Below, piece by piece: positions 8,090 to 17,250 of a stretch of 64,000 bases of DNA. The position numbers were made by a program, and so were the translations under genes. Within the stretch, counting starts at the first letter, position 1, and each line of letters begins with the position of its first letter. Origin of the DNA: Streptomyces harbinensis (GTDB lineage: Bacteria; Actinomycetota; Actinomycetes; Streptomycetales; Streptomycetaceae); the NCBI RefSeq assembly GCF_900116145.1, contig NZ_FPAB01000001.1, positions 869,135 through 933,134 on the forward strand, written 5' to 3'. Below the pieces are notes generated by a model. The model saw only the letters and a program-made list of their open reading frames with translations. It was not told the DNA's origin and searched no databases.

Positions 8090-10564
8090 ATGGCCCGCCG
8101 CAGTTCGAAGACCCCGTCTGGCAGGGGTGCCGCCGGAACATCGTCCGGGGCCGATGTGGAGGAGCGCATCCTCGACATCGACGTCGTCGACGAGATGCAG
8201 GGCTCATTCCTTGAGTACGCGTACTCGGTGATCTACTCCCGGGCGCTGCCCGACGCCCGGGACGGTCTCAAGCCGGTGCACCGCCGGATCCTGTACCAGA
8301 TGCACGACATGGGGCTGCGCCCCGAGCGCGCGTACGTGAAGTGCGCGCGGGTGGTCGGCGAGGTGATGGGCAAGCTGCACCCGCACGGCGACACCGCCAT
8401 TTACGACGCGCTGGTGCGGATGGCGCAGCCGTTCTCCATGCGGCTGCCGCTGGTGGACGGGCACGGCAACTTCGGCTCGCTCGGCAACGACGACCCGCCG
8501 GCCGCGATGCGGTACACCGAGTGCCGCTCGGCGCCGGCCTCGTCGCTCATGGTGGAGTCCATCGACGAGGACACCGTCGACTTCTCCCCCAACTACGACG
8601 GCAGCGAGCAGGAGCCGGTCGCCCTGCCGGCCGCGTACCCCAATCTGCTGGTCAACGGCTCCAGCGGGATCGCGGTGGGCATGGCCACCAACATGCCGCC
8701 GCACAATCTGGTCGAGGTGATCCAGGCCGCCCGGCATCTGATCCGGCACCCGAACGCCGATCTGGACGCCCTGATGCGTTTCGTGCCAGGCCCTGACCTG
8801 CCGACCGGCGGGCAGATCACCGGGCTCTCCGGCATCCGCGACGCGTACGAGAAGGGCCGGGGCACCTTCCGGATCCGCGCCACCGTGTCGGTGGAGACGG
8901 TCACGGCACGCCGCAAGGGCCTGGTCGTCACCGAACTCCCGTTCGCGGTGGGACCCGAGAAGGTCATCGGCAAGATCAAGGACCTGGTCAACGCGAAGAA
9001 GCTCCAGGGCATCGCGGACGTCAAGGACCTCACCGACCGCGAGCACGGGCTGCGGCTGGTCATCGAGGTGAAGAACGGCTTCAATCCGGAGGCCGTGCTC
9101 GCCCAGCTCTACAAGCTGACGCCGATGGAGGAGACCTTCGGCATCAACAACGTGGCGCTGGTGGACGGGCAGCCGCTCACCATGGGGCTCAAGGAGCTGC
9201 TGGAGGTCTATGTCGACCACCGCTTCGAGGTGGTGCGCCGGCGCAGCGAGTTCCGCCGCACCAAGCGGCGCGACCGGCTGCACCTGGTGGAGGGGCTGCT
9301 GATCGCCCTGATCGACATCGACGAGGTCATCCGGATCATCCGCTCCAGCGACAACGCCGCCCAGGCCAAGGACGCGCTGATGGAGCGGTTCGCGCTGAGC
9401 GAGATCCAGACCCAGTACATCCTGGACACCCCGCTGCGCCGGCTCACCCGGTTCGACCGCGTCGAGCTGGAGTCGGAGCGGGACCGGCTGACCGAGGAGA
9501 TCGAGCAGCTGACGCAGATCCTCGACTCGGACGCGGAGCTGCGCAAGCTGGTGTCGCAGGAGCTGGCGCAGGTCAGCAAGAAGTACGGGACGCCGCGCCG
9601 TACCGTACTGCTGGACGCGGACGCCGCGCCGGTCGAGGAGGTACCGCTCCAGGTGGCGGACGACCCGTGCCGGGTCCTGCTGTCCTCCACCGGCCTGCTG
9701 GCCCGTACCGCGGACGGGAACGCCGACTTCGCGGAGCCGGCGGCCCGGGCCAAGCACGATGTGATCGTCTCCTCGGTGCACGCCACCGCGCGCGCCGAGA
9801 TCGGGGTGGTCACCTCGGCCGGCCGGCTGCTGCGGGTGTCGGTGGTCGATCTGCCGCAGCTGCCGGCCTCCGCGTCGGCGCCCGCGCTGGCGGGCGGGGC
9901 GCAGCTGTCGGAGTTCGTGTCGCTGGAGGCACGGGAGCGGGTGGTGTGCCTGACCACCCTGGACGAGTCCTCCCCGGGGCTGGCGATCGGCACCGCGTCC
10001 GGTGTGGTGAAGCGGGTGGTGCCCGACTATCCGTCCAACAAGGAGGAGCTGGAGGTCATCGCCCTGCGCGAGGGCGATGCGATCGTCGGCGCGGTGGAGC
10101 TGCGCACCGGTGAGGAGGATCTGGTCTTCATCACCGACGAGGCACAGCTGCTGCGCTACCCGGCCTCGCAGGTCCGGCCGCAGGGCCGGCAGGCGGGCGG
10201 GATGACGGGGATCAAACTGGGCGACGACGCCCGGGTGATCTCCTTCACGGCGGTCGACCCGGCGGCCGAGGCCGTGGTGTTCACGGTGGCGGGCGGCGAG
10301 GAGACGCTCGTCGGCTCGCACGGGTCCGCCAAGCTGACGCCGTTCGACCAGTACCCGCGCAAGGGCCGGGCCACCGGTGGGGTGCGCTGCCAGCGCTTCC
10401 TGAAGGGCGAGGACCACCTGATCTTCGCCTGGGCGGGTGCCGCGCCGCCCAGGGCCGCCTCGCGGACGGGCGCTCCGCTGTCGCTGCCCGAGATCGACCC
10501 GCGCCGCGACGGTTCCGGGGTGCCGCTGGAGAAGGCGGTGGCGGTGGTGGCCGGTCCGGTGTGA
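8090..10564 (+). CDS. parC: DNA topoisomerase IV subunit A
   Basis: An 824-residue type IIA topoisomerase A subunit that decatenates chromosomes together with ParE. The N-terminal breakage-reunion domain is intact: DARDGLKPVHRRILYQM, GKLHPHGDTAIYDALVRMAQ, and the catalytic tyrosine in AAMRYTECR at residue 142. The C-terminal half contains the beta-pinwheel repeats (for example VTSAGRLLRVSVVDLPQLPA and ITDEAQLLRYPASQVRPQG). The start is the ATG preceded by AAGGAG. The gyrA/gyrB pair is normally near oriC in Streptomyces, so this copy with its parE neighbour is taken as topoisomerase IV. The gene ends just before the iron box of the next gene. Confidence 0.93.
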   Translation: MARRSSKTPSGRGAAGTSSGADVEERILDIDVVDEMQGSFLEYAYSVIYSRALPDARDGLKPVHRRILYQMHDMGLRPERAYVKCARVVGEVMGKLHPHGDTAIYDALVRMAQPFSMRLPLVDGHGNFGSLGNDDPPAAMRYTECRSAPASSLMVESIDEDTVDFSPNYDGSEQEPVALPAAYPNLLVNGSSGIAVGMATNMPPHNLVEVIQAARHLIRHPNADLDALMRFVPGPDLPTGGQITGLSGIRDAYEKGRGTFRIRATVSVETVTARRKGLVVTELPFAVGPEKVIGKIKDLVNAKKLQGIADVKDLTDREHGLRLVIEVKNGFNPEAVLAQLYKLTPMEETFGINNVALVDGQPLTMGLKELLEVYVDHRFEVVRRRSEFRRTKRRDRLHLVEGLLIALIDIDEVIRIIRSSDNAAQAKDALMERFALSEIQTQYILDTPLRRLTRFDRVELESERDRLTEEIEQLTQILDSDAELRKLVSQELAQVSKKYGTPRRTVLLDADAAPVEEVPLQVADDPCRVLLSSTGLLARTADGNADFAEPAARAKHDVIVSSVHATARAEIGVVTSAGRLLRVSVVDLPQLPASASAPALAGGAQLSEFVSLEARERVVCLTTLDESSPGLAIGTASGVVKRVVPDYPSNKEELEVIALREGDAIVGAVELRTGEEDLVFITDEAQLLRYPASQVRPQGRQAGGMTGIKLGDDARVISFTAVDPAAEAVVFTVAGGEETLVGSHGSAKLTPFDQYPRKGRATGGVRCQRFLKGEDHLIFAWAGAAPPRAASRTGAPLSLPEIDPRRDGSGVPLEKAVAVVAGPV

Positions 10565-10633
10565 CCGACCCCGGCCGGGGCCCGTCCCCGGGTCCCTCGT
10601 CCCGTCCGGCTCCGCCGAGCCGGGTGGGGCGAG

Positions 10634-10652
10634 GGAGGTTAGGCTCACCTGT
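10634..10652 (+). promoter_or_regulatory. Candidate DmdR1/IdeR iron box
   Basis: The 19 bases GGAGGTTAGGCTCACCTGT match the Streptomyces iron-box consensus as I recall it (TTAGGTTAGGCTCACCTAA) at 15 of 19 positions, including the whole unbroken core AGGTTAGGCTCACCT. The box touches the GTG start at 10653 and contains part of the only Shine-Dalgarno-like sequence. A bound repressor would therefore block transcription or initiation directly. DmdR1 is a DtxR-family Fe(II)-dependent repressor; its gene is not in this window. Confidence 0.7.
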
Positions 10653-11552
10653 GTGACCCTGTGCGCGAGCGCGTCCTGGACGCGGGAGGAACCGCCGGCG
10701 GCCACCGCCGCCACCGGCACCAGCTGGCTGCTGCTGGAGCAGCCGGGCCCCTGGGGCCCGCGGGCGCTGACCGGCAGCCGGCTCGACCCCGCGCTCGGTG
10801 CGGCCCTGGAGTCGGCCGCCGAGGGCACCGGCGTCCGCGTGGCGCTGATCCGCCGCCCCGGCCGCGCCCCGTCCGGCGCCGTGTCCGGTGCCCGCCAGGT
10901 GTATCTCGCTCATACCCGCCCGGGCCGCTCCTGGGTGCGGACGCTGCGGATCACCGCGCCGGAAGAGCTGCTCGGCCTGGATTTCGCCCGTCTGGGCGGC
11001 GGCGAGCACGACGGCACGGGGGACCCGTATCACGGTGATCCGCTGGCCCTGGTGTGCACCAATGGGCGGCGGGATCGCTGCTGCGCCGAACTGGGCCGGC
11101 CGCTGGCCGCCGAGCTGGCGGTGGGCGGTGGCGTCGAGGTGTGGGAGATCAGCCACATCGGCGGCCACCGGTTCGCCCCGACCCTGCTGACCCTCCCGCA
11201 CGGCTACGCCTACGGCCGGGCCTCCGCGCCGCTGGTCAAGGAGGTGGCCACCGCGCTGCGCGAGGGCCGGATGGTCACCGAGCGCTGCCGGGGGCGCTCC
11301 GCGTGGGGCCGCGCGGGACAGGCGGCTGAGCTGGCGGTGCGGGAGCTGACCGGCGAGGACGGGGCGGACGCGCTCGGCGTCGAGGAGAGCGGCACGGACG
11401 GGGCCGGCGCGGTGACCGTCACGCACAGCGACGGCCGCCGCTGGTCGGTCACCGTCGAGGCGGCGGACGGACCGGTGCTGCCGGCGAGCTGCGGCGCGGC
11501 GGCGCTGCCGCAGACCCGGATGGCCGTCACCGCCGTCCGCCCGCTCCCCTGA
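10653..11552 (+). CDS. Sucrase/ferredoxin-like (Apd1-type) thioredoxin-fold [2Fe-2S] protein
   Basis: A 299-residue protein of the sucrase/ferredoxin-like family, related to yeast Apd1. The cluster-binding signature is visible: Cys135 in LVCTNGRRDRCC, Cys143/Cys144 at its end, and HIGGH at residues 168-172. Apd1 proteins ligate a [2Fe-2S] cluster with two Cys and two His in this arrangement. The likely role is an electron-transfer or redox-stress protein in the cytoplasm. The start GTG is the only one that keeps the N-terminus TLCASASW. The nearest GGGAGG is 14 bases away, so initiation may be leaderless. An iron box sits immediately upstream. The stop is 6 bases from the convergent parE stop. 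Confidence 0.88.
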   Translation: MTLCASASWTREEPPAATAATGTSWLLLEQPGPWGPRALTGSRLDPALGAALESAAEGTGVRVALIRRPGRAPSGAVSGARQVYLAHTRPGRSWVRTLRITAPEELLGLDFARLGGGEHDGTGDPYHGDPLALVCTNGRRDRCCAELGRPLAAELAVGGGVEVWEISHIGGHRFAPTLLTLPHGYAYGRASAPLVKEVATALREGRMVTERCRGRSAWGRAGQAAELAVRELTGEDGADALGVEESGTDGAGAVTVTHSDGRRWSVTVEAADGPVLPASCGAAALPQTRMAVTAVRPLP

Positions 11553-11558
11553 TCACCC

Positions 11559-13676
11559 TCAGGTGTCGATCCGCGACCGGTCCAGCGTGGCGGCCGAGGC
11601 GGTGATGAATTCCCGGCGCGGGGCCACCTCATTGCCCATGAGCAGGCTGAACGCGGTCTCGGCGGCCTCCAGGTCGGAGATGTTGATCCGCCGCAGCGTG
11701 CGGAACCGGGGGTCCATGGTGGTCTCCGCCAACTGGTCGGCGTCCATCTCGCCGAGGCCCTTGTAGCGCTGGATGGCCTCCTTGTAGCGGGTGCCGCGCC
11801 GGTCGAGGTCCAGCAGGGTCTGCCGCAGCTCGTTGTCCGAGTAGGTGTACAGGTACTTGTCCTGGCCCTTCTTCGGGTTGCTCAGCTCGATCCGGTGCAG
11901 CGGCGGCACCGCCGAGAAGACCCGGCCCTGCTCGACCATGGGGCGCATGTAGCGCTGGAAGAGGGTCAGCAGCAGACAGCGGATGTGGGCGCCGTCCACG
12001 TCCGCGTCGGCGAGGAAGATCACCTTGCCGTAACGGGCCTGGTCGATGTCGAAGGTCCGCCCGGAGCCGGCCCCTATCACCTGGATGATGGCCGAGCACT
12101 CGGCGTTCTTCAGCATGTCGGAGACCGAGGACTTCTGGACGTTGAGGATCTTGCCCCGGATGGGCAGCAGCGCCTGGAACTCGGAGTTGCGGGCCAGTTT
12201 CGCGGTGCCGAGCGCGCTGTCCCCCTCGACGATGAACAGCTCGCTGCGGTCCACGTCGTCGCTGCGGCAGTCGGCCAGCTTGGCGGGCAGCGCCGAGGAC
12301 TCCAGGGCGGTCTTGCGGCGCTGCGCCTCCTTGTGCTGCCGGGCGGCGATCCGGGTGCGGGAGGCCGCCACGACCTTCTCCAGGACGGCGCGGGCCTGCT
12401 GCTTGTCGTCCCGCTTGGTGGAGGTCAGGAACGCCTTCAGCTCCTTGGCCACCACCTGGAGGACGATCCGGGAGGCCGCCGAGGTGCCCAGGACCTCCTT
12501 GGTCTGGCCCTCGAACTGCGGCTCGGCCAGCCGGACGGTGACCACCGCGGTGAGCCCCTCCAGCGCGTCGTCCTTGACCACGTTGTCCTCGGCGACGCGC
12601 AGCAGCTTGGTGGCGCGCAGGACGTCGTTCACCGTCTGGGTGACGGCCCGCTCGAAGCCGGAGACGTGGGTGCCGCCCTTGGGGGTGGCGATGATGTTGA
12701 CGAAGGACTTCACCGTGGTGTCGTAGCCGGTGCCCCAGCGCAGCGCGATGTCGACGTCGAGGTCGCGCTTCACCTCGGTGGGGATCATGTGGCCGCGGTC
12801 GTCGAGAACGGGGACGGTCTCCTTGAAGGTGCCGGAGCCGCGCAGCCGCTGCACGTCGCAGATCGGCTTGTCCTGGGCGAGGAACTCGCAGAACTCGCTG
12901 ATGCCGCCGTCGTAGTGGAAGGTCTCCTCGACCGGCCCCGCACCGTCGGTGCCGCGTTCGTCACGGACGATCAGGGTGAGGCCCGGCACCAGGAAGGCGG
13001 TCTGCCGGGCACGGGCGTGCAGGGTCTCCAGGGAGAGCCTGGCGTCCTTGAGGAAGATCTGCCGGTCCGCCCAGTAGCGCACCCGGGTGCCGGTCCTGGT
13101 CTTGGGGATCTTCTTGCCCTTGAGCAGGCCGTCGGCGGGGTCGAAGGGCGCCTCGGCGCCGGATTCGGTGAAGATGCCGGGGGTGCCGCGCCGGAAGCTG
13201 ATGCTGTGGGTGGCGCCGCCGCGGTCGACCTCGACGTCCAGGCGGGCGGAGAGGGCGTTGACGACGGAGGCGCCGACGCCGTGCAGGCCGCCGGAGGCCG
13301 CGTACGAGCCGCCGCCGAACTTTCCGCCCGCGTGCAGCTTGGTCATCACCACCTCGACGCCGGAGAGGCCGGTCTTGGGCTCGATGTCGACCGGGATGCC
13401 GCGGCCGTTGTCCCGGACCTCGACCGAGCCGTCCTCGTGGAGGATCACCTCGATGCGGTCGCAGTGGCCGCCCAGGGCCTCGTCGACGGAGTTGTCGATG
13501 ATCTCCCACAGGCAGTGCATGAGCCCGCGGCTGTCGGTGGAGCCGATGTACATGCCGGGGCGCTTGCGCACCGCCTCCAGGCCCTCCAGGACGAGCAGGT
13601 GCCGCGCGGTGTAGTTGCCACCGGTGTCACTTCCGGTCAGCAGTGCGGTGGATGGCACGGACGTGTCGGCGGTCAC
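11559..13676 (-). CDS. parE: DNA topoisomerase IV subunit B
   Basis: A 705-residue type IIA topoisomerase B subunit. The GHKL ATPase domain is intact: EAVRKRPGMYIGSTDSRGLM, then the ATP-lid motifs IDNSVDEALGG and VRDNGRGIPVD. The transducer follows, and the C-terminal TOPRIM domain has EGDSALG and the DADVDGAHI metal site. It works with ParC to decatenate daughter chromosomes. The start is a GTG preceded by GAGGAG at a good distance; a very long upstream extension in frame is non-coding. It converges on the sucrase/ferredoxin gene with a 6-base gap and no terminator. Confidence 0.94.
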   Translation of the reverse strand: MTADTSVPSTALLTGSDTGGNYTARHLLVLEGLEAVRKRPGMYIGSTDSRGLMHCLWEIIDNSVDEALGGHCDRIEVILHEDGSVEVRDNGRGIPVDIEPKTGLSGVEVVMTKLHAGGKFGGGSYAASGGLHGVGASVVNALSARLDVEVDRGGATHSISFRRGTPGIFTESGAEAPFDPADGLLKGKKIPKTRTGTRVRYWADRQIFLKDARLSLETLHARARQTAFLVPGLTLIVRDERGTDGAGPVEETFHYDGGISEFCEFLAQDKPICDVQRLRGSGTFKETVPVLDDRGHMIPTEVKRDLDVDIALRWGTGYDTTVKSFVNIIATPKGGTHVSGFERAVTQTVNDVLRATKLLRVAEDNVVKDDALEGLTAVVTVRLAEPQFEGQTKEVLGTSAASRIVLQVVAKELKAFLTSTKRDDKQQARAVLEKVVAASRTRIAARQHKEAQRRKTALESSALPAKLADCRSDDVDRSELFIVEGDSALGTAKLARNSEFQALLPIRGKILNVQKSSVSDMLKNAECSAIIQVIGAGSGRTFDIDQARYGKVIFLADADVDGAHIRCLLLTLFQRYMRPMVEQGRVFSAVPPLHRIELSNPKKGQDKYLYTYSDNELRQTLLDLDRRGTRYKEAIQRYKGLGEMDADQLAETTMDPRFRTLRRINISDLEAAETAFSLLMGNEVAPRREFITASAATLDRSRIDT

Positions 13677-14090
13677 GCAGTTCGCTCCTCGCTGAATTCT
13701 GCTTCGGGTGGCAGGTTCGCCGCTCAGAGGGTACCGAGGCCCTGTAGAGCGGTTGTGCACTCCCCGGTGGAGTGTCCGGAACGGTACGAAATCGATCCCT
13801 TGTTCGATAACTCTTTCGGGTGACGTGTACATCACGTTCCCTTCGACGCATGAACCATTTAGGCTCCGGGCACGTCCTCCTGAACAGAGCAGGACCGGAT
13901 ACACCGAAGTAGCCGACCACCACCACGACTGTCCACACACCCTGCAATACGGCTCATTCGCCGCCACCCGGCAGCGTTCGGCCACCTCGACCGACGAATT
14001 TCGGGGAAGAAAGCCGCGAGCGGGAACGTTTTCGGCCTGGTTGGATGTTGACCCTGGTACGACAGCTCGTCGAGCTAGAGAAGAGGCGAC
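13677..14090. other. 414-bp divergent intergenic region between parE and the small zinc protein
   Basis: This gap must hold the promoters of both neighbours. It is noticeably less GC-rich than the coding DNA and contains no ORF I can support. An imperfect inverted repeat GTGA-N8-TCAC lies at 13820-13835. The ribosome-binding site AGAAGAGG precedes 14091. Confidence 0.5.
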
Positions 14091-14321
14091 GTGACTACTG
14101 TTCTGACTCCCGCGACCCCGCTGACGGCTGGGGACCGCTGCGACCGCTGTGGTGCCCAGGCGTATCTGCGCGTGGTCCTCATCAGCGGCGGAGAGCTGCT
14201 GTTCTGCGCCCACCACGGCCGCAAGTTCGAGCCTGAGCTCAAGAAGATCGCTGCGGAAATACAGGACGAGACGGAGAAGCTCACCGCGACTCCGGCCACC
14301 GCGGGCGACGACGAGCGCTGA
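14091..14321 (+). CDS. Small zinc-ribbon protein (DUF7455 family)
   Basis: A 76-residue protein found between parE and hrdB in Streptomyces. CDRCGAQAYLRVVL near the N-terminus and FCAHHGRKF about 20 residues later supply a Cys-x2-Cys ... Cys-x2-His set, the usual form of a small zinc ribbon. The rest is a charged helix (PELKKIAAEIQDETEKL). The start is GTG, with AGAAGAGG eight bases upstream. It could be a small regulator or an RNA polymerase-associated factor, but no function is known to me. A hairpin terminator follows. Confidence 0.85.
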   Translation: MTTVLTPATPLTAGDRCDRCGAQAYLRVVLISGGELLFCAHHGRKFEPELKKIAAEIQDETEKLTATPATAGDDER

Positions 14322-14383
14322 CGCGCGCGCCGTATCGCGCCTCCCGCCGCTGACGACGGGCGGTCCGTCCCCGAGACGGACCA

Positions 14384-14420
14384 CGGGCGGTCCTCCCGGT
14401 ACCACCGGGAAGACCGCCCG
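14384..14420. terminator. Hairpin terminator between convergent genes
   Basis: A stem of CGGGCGGTC (14384-14392) with GACCGCCCG (14412-14420) is extended inward by CCCGGT/ACCGGG around a three-base loop. It is GC-rich with no long T-run on either side. It probably separates the zinc-ribbon gene from the convergent protease gene. Confidence 0.65.
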
Positions 14421-14438
14421 TTCCTGTCCTGAAACCGT

Positions 14439-15266
14439 TCAGTCGGCGGCCGGGGCGCTCCCGTCCAGCAGCTCCGCGATCAGCGAGCCCCTGGTGTAGA
14501 CGCCTGGGTAGGCCGGATCCCCGCAGCCGGTGCCCCAGGACACCAGGTCCACCAGCGCGCCCTCGGCCACCAGCGGCCCGCCGCTGTCGCCCTGACAGGC
14601 GTCCTGGCCGCCCTCCGGGGCCGCCGCGCACACCATGGAGGCGGCGCTGAAACCGCCGCCCACCGGCTCGTAGGCGCGCGCGCAGTCCTCGTCGGCCAGC
14701 ATCCGCACGGACGCCGCCCGCAGCAGATCCTGATAGCCGCCGTCCCCTGTGGTGTCGCCCCAGCCGTGCACCAGGGCCGGGGTACCGGGGGCGTAGCCGG
14801 GATGACCGGCCCCGGCCACCCGGATGGCGTCCTCGGCGGGCAGCGATTCGGCGAGGGTGAGCACGGCGACGTCACCCGCGTTGGTGCGGGCGTCGTAGTC
14901 GGGGTTGATGCGCACCTCGCGCACCGGCACCTCCCGGCCGGTGTCCCGGCCGAGATCGTCCCGGCCGGCGATCACCGTCAGATCACCGGGGTCGTCCGCC
15001 GGACGGCTGCCGAGCACGGCGGAACTCAGACAGTGCGCGGCCGTGACGACGGTGTCGGGGCCGACCAGCGCCCCGCCGCAGAACTGTCCGGAGCGGGCAT
15101 CGCCGTACCGGTCACGGCTGGCCAGGGCGACCACCCAGGGGTACTCGGCCACCGAGACCGGGTCGCCGCCCACGATGTGCTCGTCGGCGGCGGACGAGGC
15201 GGGCAGCAGCGCGACGGGCAGGGCCGTCAGCAGGGTGAGGAGCAGCGGCCGGGGAAAGTGCGACAT
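14439..15266 (-). CDS. Secreted trypsin-like serine protease (S1 family)
   Basis: A 275-residue preproprotein. Residues 1-27 form a Sec signal peptide (basic start, LLLTLLTALPVALLPASSAA). A very short propeptide leads to IVGG at residue 31, the N-terminus of mature trypsin-fold enzymes. The catalytic triad is complete: His78 in TAAHC, Asp132 in AGDVAVL, Ser228 in GDSGGP. Six cysteines can form the standard disulfides. It should be exported and act as an extracellular endopeptidase. The ATG start is preceded by GGAG. It lies downstream of hrdB on the same strand, with no functional link apparent. Confidence 0.92.
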   Translation of the reverse strand: MSHFPRPLLLTLLTALPVALLPASSAADEHIVGGDPVSVAEYPWVVALASRDRYGDARSGQFCGGALVGPDTVVTAAHCLSSAVLGSRPADDPGDLTVIAGRDDLGRDTGREVPVREVRINPDYDARTNAGDVAVLTLAESLPAEDAIRVAGAGHPGYAPGTPALVHGWGDTTGDGGYQDLLRAASVRMLADEDCARAYEPVGGGFSAASMVCAAAPEGGQDACQGDSGGPLVAEGALVDLVSWGTGCGDPAYPGVYTRGSLIAELLDGSAPAAD

Positions 15267-15356
15267 GGGGACTCCTGACCGTACGAGGTCTTGTCGTCAC
15301 CCAGCGTCATCGCGGCGGCCCGATCGCGCATCCGGAGCGGGCCGCCGTCCAGCGGT

Positions 15357-16973
15357 CTAGTCGAGGTAGTCCCGCAGCACCTGCGAGCGGGAGGGGTGCC
15401 GCAGCTTGGACATGGTCTTGGACTCGATCTGGCGGATCCGCTCCCTGGTCACGCCGTAGACCTTGCCGATCTCGTCCAGGGTCTTGGGCTGCCCGTCGGT
15501 GAGACCGAAGCGCATGGAGACCACGCCGGCCTCCCGCTCGCTGAGCGTGTCCAGAACCGAGTGCAGCTGCTCCTGCAGAAGGGTGAAGCTGACGGCGTCG
15601 GCCGGGACCACGGCCTCGGAGTCCTCGATGAGGTCACCGAACTCGCTGTCGCCGTCCTCGCCGAGCGGGGTGTGCAGGGAGATCGGCTCGCGGCCGTACT
15701 TCTGGACCTCGACGACCTTCTCGGGCGTCATGTCCAGCTCCTTGGCCAGCTCCTCCGGGGTGGGCTCGCGGCCCAGGTCCTGGAGCATCTGCCGCTGGAC
15801 GCGGGCGAGCTTGTTGATGACCTCGACCATGTGCACCGGGATACGGATGGTGCGGGCCTGGTCGGCCATCGCGCGGGTGATCGCCTGCCGGATCCACCAG
15901 GTGGCGTACGTGGAGAACTTGTAGCCCTTGGTGTAGTCGAACTTCTCCACCGCGCGGATCAGACCGAGGTTGCCCTCCTGGATGAGGTCCAGGAAGAGCA
16001 TGCCGCGACCGGTGTAGCGCTTGGCGAGGGAGACGACCAGCCGGAGGTTGGCCTCCAGCAGGTGGTTCTTGGCGCGCCGGCCGTCCTCGGAGATGATCTC
16101 CAGCTCGTGCTTGAGCTTGGGCGCGATCTTGTCGGAGCCGGCCAGCTTGTCCTCGGCGAAGAGACCGGCCTCGATGCGCTTGGCCAGCTCGACCTCCTGC
16201 TCCGCGTTGAGCAGGGGGACCTTGCCGATCTGCTTGAGGTAGTCCTTGACGGGGTCGGCGGTGGCACCCGCCGCGGCGACCTGCTGCGCGGGGGCGTCGT
16301 CCTCGTCCTCGTCCGAGAGCACGAAGCCCTCGTTCTCCGGCTTGCCGTCGGGGCCCTCGGTGAGCTTGCCGCCCTTGGCGGCGCGCTCGGCCGCCGACTC
16401 CTCCAGGACGTCCTCGTCGCCGTCGAGCAGCTCGTCGACGACCTCCTTCTTGGCGGAGGTCTTCTTGGTGGCGGTCTTCTTGGCCGTGGCCTTCTTCGCG
16501 GGCGCCTTCTTGGCCGCGGTCTTCTTGGCCGTGGTCTTCTTCGCGGCCGTCTTCTTGGCCGCGGTCTTCTTGGCGGCGCCCGTGGAGCCGTCCTCGGCCT
16601 CCGCGCCCTCGGGGTCGGTCACCGTGGCACCCGGACGAGCCGTGGCGGTGGCCTGGTGGACGGAGACGGTCTTGGCGGCGACGGTCTTGGTCGCGGTGCG
16701 CTTGGCCGACGTCTTCGCGGTGGCACTCTTCCGGGTGCGCTTGGGGGCCTCGGCGGCACTCACCATCAGCGTCACGCCCTCCTCGTCGAGGATCTGGTTG
16801 AGGCTGCGCAGAACGTTCTTCCACTGGGTTGACGGGATCTGGTCGGCCTCGAAGGCCCGGCGCACGTCATCGCCGGCGATCTGCCCCTCGGCCTTTCCCC
16901 GCTCGATGAGCGCCATCACAGAATTGGATTCGGCGATCTCCGCGGGGAGAGTACGGGAAGTGCTGGCCGACAC
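15357..16973 (-). CDS. hrdB: Principal RNA polymerase sigma factor HrdB
   Basis: A 538-residue group 1 sigma-70 factor, the essential vegetative sigma of Streptomyces. Region 1.1-like sequence starts at residue 1 ([15 protein letters not shown]). A Lys/Ala-rich spacer covers residues 133-176 and an acidic segment lies near 180-240. Region 1.2/2 follows ([32 protein letters not shown], and [17 protein letters not shown] at 2.3-2.4). Region 3 and region 4.2 close it ([20 protein letters not shown]). The conserved domains are essentially those I remember for S. coelicolor HrdB. The start is GTG behind GAGAGG. Confidence 0.97.
   Translation of the reverse strand: MSASTSRTLPAEIAESNSVMALIERGKAEGQIAGDDVRRAFEADQIPSTQWKNVLRSLNQILDEEGVTLMVSAAEAPKRTRKSATAKTSAKRTATKTVAAKTVSVHQATATARPGATVTDPEGAEAEDGSTGAAKKTAAKKTAAKKTTAKKTAAKKAPAKKATAKKTATKKTSAKKEVVDELLDGDEDVLEESAAERAAKGGKLTEGPDGKPENEGFVLSDEDEDDAPAQQVAAAGATADPVKDYLKQIGKVPLLNAEQEVELAKRIEAGLFAEDKLAGSDKIAPKLKHELEIISEDGRRAKNHLLEANLRLVVSLAKRYTGRGMLFLDLIQEGNLGLIRAVEKFDYTKGYKFSTYATWWIRQAITRAMADQARTIRIPVHMVEVINKLARVQRQMLQDLGREPTPEELAKELDMTPEKVVEVQKYGREPISLHTPLGEDGDSEFGDLIEDSEAVVPADAVSFTLLQEQLHSVLDTLSEREAGVVSMRFGLTDGQPKTLDEIGKVYGVTRERIRQIESKTMSKLRHPSRSQVLRDYLD
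16446..16577 (-). repeat. In-gene repeat encoding the Lys/Ala-rich AAKKT array of HrdB
   Basis: About nine imperfect five-residue units of the type AAKKT (residues 133-176 of HrdB) are encoded by a low-complexity stretch rich in the plus-strand string TTCTTGGC. Such basic spacers are typical of actinobacterial principal sigma factors and vary in length between strains by slippage. Confidence 0.8.
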
Positions 16974-17250
16974 GAACAACCTCTCGGAAACTCTGGGAAA
17001 CGGCTTGGGCCCCACTCACAGGAAGCGGGACCGCGACCGGCGGCCGGACGGACCACCGGTGGCGGAAGCGGAGCGGTCCTCGGGACCTGCCAACGCTGCC
17101 ACCTCTTGAATCATCGCGTTGCTTCCCGAAGTGTTACGCCGCAATCGCGTGGCCCGAGTCACATCGCACGCCCGACTGTAGCGGGCCGGAGCCGCGACGG
17201 CGCCGGAGCCCTGCCCGGGTGGCTCCGGCGACGCCGCGGGGCGCACCCGC
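16974..17250 (-). promoter_or_regulatory. hrdB promoter/leader region
   Basis: This is the 277-base gap between hrdB and the end of whiH. Read on the minus strand it contains CGTAACACTT at about 17140-17131 as a -10-like element. A short ORF (17016-17114, 32 codons, ATG behind GGGAAG) lies in the presumed 5' leader. Minus-strand GGGAAG at the same place also resembles a sigma-R -35, but without a clean GTT partner. I could not resolve individual promoters. Confidence 0.35.

Noticed and set aside
13820..13835. GTGA-N8-TCAC inverted repeat as a CRP-type site
   Set aside because: The spacer is 8 rather than 6 bases and the arms are short. There is no second support, so I list it only as a repeat in the intergenic region.
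16446..16577. Tandem repeat suggesting a mobile or VNTR element
   Set aside because: It is in frame inside hrdB and encodes the Lys/Ala spacer typical of principal sigma factors.
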